Shown here piece by piece: positions 28,341 through 35,856 of a stretch of DNA of 64,000 nt; the stretch's first letter is position 1, and each line of letters begins with the position of its first letter. A program made the position numbers and the translations under genes. Origin of the DNA: Crossaster papposus. Its lineage: Eukaryota; Echinodermata; Asteroidea; Velatida; Solasteridae. Below the pieces are notes generated by a model, which did no database searches, was not told the origin of the DNA, and saw only the letters and a list, made by a program, of their open reading frames with translations. The stretch spans positions 1 through 64,000 of the forward strand of contig JBAIAA010000597.1 of the NCBI GenBank assembly GCA_037893245.1, written 5' to 3'.

Positions 28341-28513
28341 AGGAAATTGGCTCTGTGTACTTGCTTAATCGCGAGGTCTCAGCTCAAGAAGCAGTTTATC
28401 GTGTTTGTAATCTGAGATTGAAAGAAGGTTCAAGGAAAGTAGAATTTGTACCTGTCGGTAAAAAATCCCATTCGAATGAGCAAGCCTCTAAGTGTTATCA
28501 AACATGCATGTGA
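28229..28513 (+). pseudogene. Helitron Rep/helicase linker segment
   Basis: From about 28,250 this frame carries the family sequence downstream of the catalytic tyrosines (MSKAEREMG, then SAQEAVYR and KVEFVPVG), which leads to the helicase. Homology leaves the frame at an A6 run (28460-28465), after which the helicase frame takes over. It is a fragment of the same Rep-helicase protein rather than an independent gene. Confidence 0.7.
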
Positions 28514-31307
28514 AGATGATGATGATAGTATTTGGATGACCAGTAAAGTTGACAGATACCTAGCAAGACCAACTACTAGTAAATTTGAAACAATGTGCTT
28601 GGCAACATTTTGTTCAGATTATAGAGTTATATATACTTGTAACATGCCTAAAACAAGACGGTCGCCAATATATGAATTGAAGAATGGATTAGGACACATA
28701 CAGAAACGTAGTCGAACTGATCCAGCAGTTATACGATTTCCTAGATTTTCGGTAGCAAAATGTCCTGAAAAGTACTATCAGAGTATCTTGCAATTGTATC
28801 TTCCATATCGTGTGGATGTTCAGTTAAAACCGCAGCAGTTTGAAACTTATGAGAAATGTTATAGAAATGGCATTATTAAGTTTGATGGTATGTTGAAACC
28901 TGTGAGAAATATTGTGGAAAGTAACCATTCATTGTATGAGGCTAATGCTAAGTCAGTAGATGAAGCTGAAGAAATGTTGGAGAAGTGTGGTCCGCAAGAA
29001 GATGCTTGGGCATTGATAGCACCAGAAACTGAAAAGGACAGACTTGAATGTAAAGCACAGCAACAACCACAAGTTGAAGATGGTGACAGTGATTCAGATA
29101 TTCCTGATTTGAAGTCCAAAAAAGATGACCCAAAATATACTCTTGAGCCTCACAGATCACTACATGTGTCCAAGCAGGAAGCAACACATTTATTGAGGTG
29201 TCTAAATGCTAAACAAAAAGAAGTGTTTTACAAAGTAAGGCAATGGTGTTTGGACAAAGTCAATGGTAAAAATCCTGAACCGTTTCGTGTATTTGTGACT
29301 GGAGGAGCTGGCACAGGGAAAAGTCATTTGATAAAGTGCATCTACTATGAAGCAACAAGACTTTTTGCAAGAATGGTAGAAAATCCTGATGATGTATCGG
29401 TATTACTCACAGCTCCTACAGGTGTTGCAGCATATAATATCCATGGTGCCACGATTCACAGTGCTTTGTCAATAACAACAAATGTGAAATTGCCATATCA
29501 ACCACTTGGTGAAGAAAAGATTAGCACGCTGCGGCATAAATTAAGGCAACTACAGATTCTAAATGTTGACGAGATTTCAATGGTCAGTCATAAACTCTTG
29601 TGCTACATTCATGGTCGTTTGCGACAGGTTAAACAATCACAGAATCACAGTCCCTTTAGAAATGTCAGCGTATTAGCAGTTGGTGATTTTTATCAGTTAC
29701 CTCCAGTAAAAGGGAGATCTTTGCACCAGACTGATGTTACAACTGACTTATGGAATGACAACTTTGCAAAAGTAGAACTGACTGATATAATGAGACAGAA
29801 GGATGATGCAAAGTTTGCTGAAGTTCTGAATAGATTACGAATCAGAAAGAAAAAGCAAAGTTTACAAAGTGATGATAAGAAACTGTTACAATCGCGTGAG
29901 ACTGGAGAAGATTGGACTGATGCTGTGCATATTTATCCATGCAATAAAGAGGTGGATGAGTACAACAGACAGACTCTTTTTGCTAAATGTTCAGGTTGTG
30001 TAAAAACTTGTGTTCTTGCTAAAGATTTCCAGAGAGAAGCAAAAAGTGGTGAAATAAAAAAAATAAGGAGATCAGTGAAGAAATCATCAGGCACCAATTT
30101 ACCTGATTTTCTGTGGCTTGCTGTTGGTGCTAGAGTCATGCTTACAAGGAACCTGGAAGTCAGTGATGGGCTTGTCAATTGTGTATTTGGAACTGTAAAA
30201 GATATTGTTACATTACCTAATGATCAGTCTCCTAAGTGTATTAAAGTTAAATTTGATAATGAGAATATTGGATTAAAATTGAAAAAACAGTCGTCTGGTA
30301 ATGGTGTGGATGTTGTTAGTATTGAAATGGTGGAAGACAACTTTAATAAACAGTGTGTGCGTCAGCAATTTCCACTGAAGTTGGCTTGGGCATGTACAGC
30401 TCACAAAGTGCAAGGCATGAGTTTGGAAAAGGCAGTGGTATGTCTGACCCGTACATTTTCAGCAGGACAAGCATATGTTAGTTTGAGTCGAGTTGTTTCA
30501 TTGAATGGTCTTGTGATAGAAGGGTTTGATGAGAAATATATTTATTGTAATGAGGCAGTAGCCGAAGCACTGAACAAGATGCCATTGTATATTGAGGAGT
30601 CTGATGACAAAGGAAGTAATAATGGAAGTGGTAATGAATGTTACAGTACAAGTATTGCTATGCATAATATTCAAGGACTTCAAGCTCATTTAATTGATTT
30701 GAAATCTAATGATGAAATGTTGTCGTGTGATTTTATTTGCTTGACTGAAACATGGACTGAAAATGACTTTGATTGTGATATGGATATGAGTGATTACACA
30801 TGGTATCATCAACCAAGAAGTATGTGTTATGATAACTCCAGTCATGTGACATGCATGTTAAAAGAACAGAGTCGTGGAGGTGTTGCTGTATGTGGAAAAA
30901 AGGACAGAGTGTTCAGTAGGATGAATTTGCCAATCAACAATCTTGAATATATTGCATTTCAAGTACATGTTAATTCAAATGTCTCATTTGTTGCTGTAAT
31001 AGTTTATCGACCACCATCATATACATTAAAACAATTTGTAGAAGTCCTTGAAAGGTTGTTAAATAAGTTACATCAAATTTCAAACAGGTGCATTGTTATG
31101 GGTGATTTCAATGAGGATATTATAAAAAACAAATCCTATGTGAAGACATTGATGGATGATCATGGATATAAGCAGTGTCTAAGTGATGCAACAACTGAAA
31201 AAGATACTTTACTGGACCATGTTTATGTAAGAAACATAGATGATATTCATGTTGACATTAGTCCAACATACTATAGCTACCACGAGGCAGTCATCATTCG
31301 GTTGTAA
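28446..31307 (+). pseudogene. Helentron Pif1-type helicase plus C-terminal endonuclease
   Basis: This 953-codon frame is the largest intact piece of the element. Residues about 285-720 are a superfamily 1B Pif1/RecD2-like helicase: Walker A GGAGTGKS (286-293), Walker B VDEIS (about 373-378), GDFYQLPPV (about 410-418), and the C-terminal CTAHKVQGMS and YVSLSRV motifs. Residues about 736-953 are an exonuclease/endonuclease/phosphatase domain like that of non-LTR retrotransposons and Helentrons (LTETW, RGGVAV, YRPPS, GDFNED, LDHVY). The usual final SDH motif reads SYH (residues about 942-944). The stop at 31305-31307 is the likely natural C-terminus. The first dozen codons before the A6 run at 28460 are out of frame relative to the family. 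Confidence 0.9.
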
Positions 31308-31486
31308 TTTTATATGAAATGAATTATGAACACATTGTACATGTACACAAGTGGGGTATTGCCTTTTATTCTTTTTTTCAACTCGTTTTAATATCCATTG
31401 TAAAGTTGGATAGTTATTGGAATAGAAGTACTTAAAGCTCTGAAATGAATTGAAATGTGAAAAAGAGCAATGTATAAAATTAAAGT
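31308..31486. other. Helentron 3' flank, no gene seen
   Basis: This AT-rich sequence follows the helicase/endonuclease stop and contains a T-rich stretch (31369-31378). The 3' end of the Helentron should lie here. No hairpin plus terminal motif could be assigned with confidence. Confidence 0.5.
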
Positions 31487-31656
31487 TTAGTACATGTAAA
31501 AGAAGAAGAAATGGCATGATATGTAAACAAGGATGAAAAATGGTATGGTAGCGGGTACATGTAAACAAAGCGGAGAAAATGGTATGGTACATGTAAACAA
31601 GAAGGAGAAATTGTGTGGTACATGTAAACAAGTAGGTGAATGGCATAGTACAGTAC
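31487..31656 (+). repeat. 31-bp minisatellite (TACATGTAAACAAG type), left part
   Basis: Five imperfect units begin TACATGTAAACAAG and end ATGGTATGG, with a spacing of about 31 bp. The same repeat resumes at 41,243 after the Gypsy element, so the retrotransposon inserted into this minisatellite. Confidence 0.85.
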
Positions 31657-31756
31657 TGTGGCGAACGGCGCAGACTGGTATGCAAGTCTATTCCTATTTA
31701 TAATATTATAATGTACAGGCCATTGTGCTAGTGTAAATGTACGTGACCCACTTGGT

Positions 31757-31778
31757 TACGTCATTGGTTTTAGCCAAT
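31757..31778 (+). promoter_or_regulatory. CRE-like site and inverted CCAAT boxes in LTR
   Basis: TACGTCA is followed at once by ATTGG, six bases and CCAAT. The same arrangement is conserved in all three LTR copies. It looks like an upstream promoter module of U3, but that is inference from motifs only. Confidence 0.4.
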
Positions 31779-32334
31779 AGGGCAACGGTAAAGCCATGTG
31801 CTGGGCTCGCGCTTAACACATGGTGTAGGTAGAATTTGTGCACACATCTTTACTGACTATTGTGGTGTTGTATAACGTTAAAATAAGAAAGTAAATATAC
31901 GATTCTTCAGTACTTGGGGTTTTCTTGTGCTGGAGGCCGAACGATCAACGCTGCTAGCGCTATAAAGAACGGATTGCCTGCTGACTGAGAGACAGGTACT
32001 GTTATAGTCTAGTAAGTTAGTTATTGTTCTCTATTGCCAGCAAGAACTTGCTTGTCTCGTAGGAACTTAATTTAGGGTTAACTCACGTTGCTGTGTGCTT
32101 ATCGTGTCTGTGTAATTTCGCTCGGTGCAAGCAGAGTACAGTGCCATTATCTGTATACACCACCGGGTTGTTTATTTAGTGCTGGTCACATAGTTTAAGG
32201 GCTGAGAAATAGGATACGGGTTGAGCGTCCGCGTCTGCAAGAAGGCACCCTCAGAACGGGGTTCAGACGGATAGCGAAAGTAAAAGCTCTGATCCGTATC
32301 ACTTCGGCCCTATTTCCAAGTTCAATTGTATTAT

Positions 32335-32606
32335 TGTGGGTTACCTCTTGTGGGTTACCTCTTGTGGGTTACATTTGTGGGTTACATTTGTGGGTTACCT
32401 CTTGTGGGTTACCTCTTGTGGGTTACCTCTTGTGGGTTACATTTGTGGGTTACATTTGTGGGTTACCTCTTGTGGGTTACCTCTTGTGGGTTACCTCTTG
32501 TGGGTTACATTTGTGGGTTACCTTTTGTGGGTTACATTTGTGGGTTACCTCTTGTGGGTTACCTCTTGTGGGTTACATTTGTGGGTTACCTCTTGTGGGT
32601 TACATT
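32335..32606 (+). repeat. 14-bp minisatellite inside the LTR
   Basis: There are about 19 tandem copies of TGTGGGTTACCTCT or TGTGGGTTACATTT. The 3' LTR and its duplicate each have one more unit (40648-40933, 42389-42674). The three forward frames are stop-free only because the short unit lacks stops. The array lies upstream of AATAAA, so it would be within or near the transcribed part of the LTR. Confidence 0.93.
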
Positions 32607-32917
32607 CTTATAGTTTCACTGCCATATATTTATTATAATATTCCAAGAGCCAATAGAGATCATGTAAATAATATAAGTGATTATGAGAGTGATTAAACCA
32701 AGTGTAACATATTTATTGTTCCTGAAAAGAAATAAACTGTCTCTTGTCCATCATTGTATCCTAATTATTGCATGAATCCACTGGGTTACCAACCAATTAC
32801 GAATCAGGTGGCATATTGCTCCCAAAACGAATCCATGTTCTCGGGCCCTAGATCGCTCTGACGATCTCTGCAGTTCCGACAGGCATGACAAGGAATCAAG
32901 GTGAGATCCGCCACAAA

Positions 32918-32936
32918 TGGTGTCAGAAGTGGGATT
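32918..32936 (+). promoter_or_regulatory. Primer binding site, tRNA-Leu type
   Basis: TGGTGTCAGAAGTGGGATT begins two bases after the 5' LTR. From memory of tRNA sequences, it is complementary to the 3' end of an animal tRNA-Leu (CAA type) including the CCA tail. This is where minus-strand cDNA synthesis would start. Confidence 0.85.
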
Positions 32937-32944
32937 GATTTGAG

Positions 32945-33256
32945 TTGGTTAGGTTAATCTTTTGGAGAGTAAACTTCATGCTGGTTTGGGTACTTTCTGT
33001 GTTGTCAGTCGTTAGTCTGATTGTAAGTTGTACAAGTGTCTGGTTGTTGTGTGGAGTCCGTGTGGAAGTGCGAAGCTTGCGTAGATCCGCAAGGGACCAC
33101 ACGAAGACACTGTTGAGAATTAACAGTGTAGCGTGCAGGACAGAAGAGAGGGTTGCCCTGCAGAGTTTAGGGGACAGATTTCCCGTAGTGCCAAGTGATC
33201 AGTCTGAGGTGCCAGAGTCACCCAGCGGTCAGTGGCCGAGTTTACAGACCCTGTGA
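32945..33256 (+). CDS. Possible small leader ORF with a membrane segment
   Basis: This 103-codon open frame lies between the primer binding site and gag. It has one hydrophobic segment at about residues 11-36, followed by basic residues. It matches no family I know. It could be an upstream ORF, a leader read through before gag, or chance. The position just before gag and the plausible membrane segment are the only reasons to list it. Confidence 0.25.
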   Translation: MVRLIFWRVNFMLVWVLSVLSVVSLIVSCTSVWLLCGVRVEVRSLRRSARDHTKTLLRINSVACRTEERVALQSLGDRFPVVPSDQSEVPESPSGQWPSLQTL

Positions 33257-33301
33257 GTTTAGGGTGAGTGTATGATCCGTTGTTTGTAAGAGTTCAACAA
33301 C

Positions 33302-34858
33302 ATGAGCAAACAAAGTTCTCCGAGTGTGGAGAAAGAGCTGCAGAAGATTAGATTGGAAGCCCAGTTCCTGCGATGGGAACGAGATCTCATGGCGAAGAAG
33401 CTAGAGGCTGCCATGAAAGATGGGGAAACTTCCAAAGAAATGAGTGCTCACGTACCAACGAAAGGTGAACGTGTAAGTCATCAAGTGGATTCAGAGGTTG
33501 AATTCAGACTACCAGACGTGAGTTCCGGTTATGTCTCCCAGTTGGGGGCGAGCGGTGCAGCGGCGGCCGGGTGGTCGCCGGAATTACCCCCTAGAGCCGG
33601 GAAAAGAGTAGACTGCGGCGAAAGTACTCCCCTCGGGTTGGCGGGATCAGAACCAGTCTGGCCAAGTTACACCCCAATGGCTACAGAAGAAATTGAGTCT
33701 TTTCTGTCGGGCTCTGGTGAGGTGGAGCGGGAAGCAAAGAGAGGTAACCCGTTCCACAAGGGTGGCGATAATGTGACTCCAAAAGTGTCACACAGTGAGT
33801 TGCTAAGTTTCGCAACCCGACCAGCCGAAGTGGAAGGAGATGGTCTAGCTCCACAGCGAGAGTCTCCACCAGTAGGCCCGTGGCCACTGAGGAGGGAGTC
33901 AAGAATAATCACAGAGGACGACAAAACAGTAAGACGTTTTAATCATCGACCAAATATGATCCCGGACAGATATAGTGGGAAGGTGCTGTGGAAAGAGTAC
34001 CACCAGCACTTTGAATCGTGCCGGAAGATTAATCAGTGGGACGAGGAGCAGGCTGCAAGCTACTTAGTGGCGAGCTTGCAAGGTAACGCACTCCGAGCAG
34101 TAGGGGGCGTGTCCCATGAAAAGAAACAGGCATACGAGAAATTAGTAAGGATACTAGAGAGGAGGTTTGGCTCAAGTAGGCAGAGCGAAAACTTTCTCGT
34201 AGAAGTGAGACATCGTCGGCAAGGTCCGAAGGAAAGCCTACAAGAGTTGGCGCAAGCCATTCAGGAGTTATCGATCAGAGCGTACCCCGAAATTCAGGAG
34301 AATGCGCGTGATCGCTTGGCGAGAAATCATTTCCTAGATGCGGTAGAAGGCCGTTCCATCCGGGAAGGGATAAACCGGGCCCGTCCAGAGAATTTGGACG
34401 AGGCACTGCGAGCTGCTTTAGAAACAGAAAATTTTGAGAGAGTGGAGCAACATAGGCTACTTGATGGTAAGCCTATAAAGATGGCAAGAGCACTAGATAC
34501 AAGTGTGGAACAGAGGGTTAGTAAGATAGAGACAGAGATTGGCAACATAACGGGGTTGTTGACACAACTTTCAAAACAAGTCCTGGGCCAGGTTTCCAAA
34601 CCTGGAGAAGTTGTCCAGAGGAGGGAAAGGTCCCAGGTCGCAGATAGCAGCAGCATAAGATGCTACAACTGCCAGGAAAAGGGGCACTTCGCCCGAGAGT
34701 GTAAGAAACCTAGAAGGAAAGCTTCCGTTCAGGGAAACGGATGCCAGCCGACTGGTGGGCCCACGGTCAGGCTGGAGAGTGGAAAGGGTTCAAGAGACGA
34801 CGTAATGAGTCAGGGACAGGAGAGACTGGAAGAAAAGCAGAGCCAAAGCAAAGAGTAG
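33302..34858 (+). CDS. gag: Gypsy Gag polyprotein
   Basis: The 518-residue Gag is the structural protein of the retrotransposon particle. The ATG is preceded by AACAAC. The N-terminal 50 residues are a charged coiled-coil-like stretch. Residues about 210-390 resemble the retrotransposon Gag capsid domain (YSGKVLWKEYHQHF; LVASLQGNALRAV). A single CCHC zinc knuckle starts at Cys454 (CYNCQEKGHFAREC) and would bind genomic RNA. It is followed by a basic, Gln-rich tail. The last 118 bases overlap pol in the -1 frame, as expected if pol is made by ribosomal frameshifting. Confidence 0.92.
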   Translation: MSKQSSPSVEKELQKIRLEAQFLRWERDLMAKKLEAAMKDGETSKEMSAHVPTKGERVSHQVDSEVEFRLPDVSSGYVSQLGASGAAAAGWSPELPPRAGKRVDCGESTPLGLAGSEPVWPSYTPMATEEIESFLSGSGEVEREAKRGNPFHKGGDNVTPKVSHSELLSFATRPAEVEGDGLAPQRESPPVGPWPLRRESRIITEDDKTVRRFNHRPNMIPDRYSGKVLWKEYHQHFESCRKINQWDEEQAASYLVASLQGNALRAVGGVSHEKKQAYEKLVRILERRFGSSRQSENFLVEVRHRRQGPKESLQELAQAIQELSIRAYPEIQENARDRLARNHFLDAVEGRSIREGINRARPENLDEALRAALETENFERVEQHRLLDGKPIKMARALDTSVEQRVSKIETEIGNITGLLTQLSKQVLGQVSKPGEVVQRRERSQVADSSSIRCYNCQEKGHFARECKKPRRKASVQGNGCQPTGGPTVRLESGKGSRDDVMSQGQERLEEKQSQSKE

Positions 34859-35856
34859 TCACTCTGCCAGGATCAAGTGCATGTCCTCAGTCTGGATTAT
34901 TTGTGGACGGTACAGTGAGAGGTACCAAGTGTCAGTTCCTTATTGATACCGGGTCCACAGATACGCTGATTAGCACTTCGGTCTATCACATGATGCCCAA
35001 AGAAAAAAAGCCCGCCTTACAGACGGATCAAGTGCAGGTGCGACAGGTTGATGGTAGTCCACTAGTAGTGTTGGGCCATGCGTGGGTCGAGGTGCAGATT
35101 GGCAGAACAGCACATCCGGTAAAAGCAATCTTTGCCGATATAAAGTGCTCTGGAATCTTAGGGATGGATTTTCTGTTATCTACAGGGGGGAATTTGGATT
35201 TCTATACAAGAGAGTGGAAATTGAGAGGCGAGAGAATCCGGTGTACAGGTAGTGCCGGGGAGCCATTTGTTGGACGTGTAGTTGTTGCTGAGACCACAGA
35301 GATTCCTCCGGGACATGAAGCTATTGTTCCAGGTGCTGTAGGTCGGGCAAAACAAGAGTTGAAAGGGCCGGCACTTGTGGAGCCAGTCCAAGGAGGTGGT
35401 GATTTGGCCCATTCAGGCTTAGTTTTGGGCAGGTCGCTAGTAGAAGCTGGAGAGCAGATCTTTCCCTTGCGTATTTTAAACCCGGGCAAAGAGAGGAAAG
35501 TGGCTCGAAAGGGAACCGTTGTGGGTGTCATCTCAACGGTTGAATCTTCGGCAGTCCATGACAAGGAAGTCGTGACCGAGGAGACAGATAAGGGTTTACC
35601 AGAGCATGTGTGGGATTTGTATGAGAGGAGTAGGGTCAATTTGGACCCCCAAAACCACATTGAAGTGAAGAGATGCCTTGAGAAGTTCCAAAATGTTTTC
35701 TCAAGAGGTGACCATGATATAGGGTGTACAGACGTGGTAAGGCATCACATAGAAACAGGTGGTGCCAGACCAATTAGGGAAAGGCCAAGACGCCATCCTT
35801 ACGTTCACCAACAGGAGATACAGAGGCAGGTCAGGGACCTGAAAGAGGAGTCATAG
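34741..35856 (+). CDS. pol: Gypsy Pol, protease and start of reverse transcriptase
   Basis: This frame overlaps gag in -1 phase. It encodes a retropepsin-type aspartic protease, with catalytic LIDTGSTDT at about residues 67-75 and the GILGMDFLL block about 70 residues later. A linker follows, then the region just before the RT fingers (HHIETGGARPIRERPRR). The frame stops at 35854-35856 immediately before the conserved RT entry motif, and homology continues in another frame from about 35847. Loss of one base in a short G run at about 35,846-35,849 would explain this. The ATG at 34741 is coincidental if expression is by frameshifting. Confidence 0.85.
   Translation: MPADWWAHGQAGEWKGFKRRRNESGTGETGRKAEPKQRVVTLPGSSACPQSGLFVDGTVRGTKCQFLIDTGSTDTLISTSVYHMMPKEKKPALQTDQVQVRQVDGSPLVVLGHAWVEVQIGRTAHPVKAIFADIKCSGILGMDFLLSTGGNLDFYTREWKLRGERIRCTGSAGEPFVGRVVVAETTEIPPGHEAIVPGAVGRAKQELKGPALVEPVQGGGDLAHSGLVLGRSLVEAGEQIFPLRILNPGKERKVARKGTVVGVISTVESSAVHDKEVVTEETDKGLPEHVWDLYERSRVNLDPQNHIEVKRCLEKFQNVFSRGDHDIGCTDVVRHHIETGGARPIRERPRRHPYVHQQEIQRQVRDLKEES
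34783..34789 (+). promoter_or_regulatory. Candidate -1 ribosomal frameshift heptamer
   Basis: A AAG GGT in the Gag frame has the X XXY YYZ form and lies inside the gag/pol overlap; slipping back one base enters the pol frame. YYY as GGG is less usual than AAA or TTT, so efficiency is uncertain. No other good heptamer was seen in the overlap. Confidence 0.4.

Larger units (their letters stand above)
21908..31307 (+). mobile_element. Decayed Helentron-type rolling-circle transposon (borders not fixed)
   Basis: A collinear plus-strand coding region of about 9.4 kb carries, in order, a PHD finger, a papain-like cysteine protease domain, an OTU protease domain, a lysine-rich repeat, a Cys-rich DUF6570-like region, a Helitron HUH Rep domain, a Pif1-family helicase and a C-terminal apurinic-like endonuclease. 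Rep plus helicase plus endonuclease with OTU is the known pattern of animal Helentron elements. At least six frameshifts and one in-frame stop break the reading frame, so the copy appears non-autonomous as assembled. The real ends probably lie in 21,179-21,907 and 31,308-31,486; Helentrons lack long terminal repeats and I could not place the termini. Confidence 0.85.
31657..32915 (+). repeat. 5' LTR of Gypsy element (1,259 bp)
   Basis: The LTR runs from TGTGGCG to CGCCACA. The promoter-proximal part has a CRE-like TACGTCA (31757-31763), an inverted pair of CCAAT boxes (31763-31767 ATTGG and 31774-31778 CCAAT) and TA-rich stretches. An AATAAA polyadenylation signal lies at 32731-32736. A 14-bp minisatellite occupies 32335-32606. 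About 24 bp near 31,930-31,960 are absent from the other LTR copies. Confidence 0.93.

Noticed and set aside
32326-32696. Open frames with LLWVTSCGLP-type repeats in the LTR and its copies
   Set aside because: They are produced by the 14-bp minisatellite in three frames and have no other coding support.
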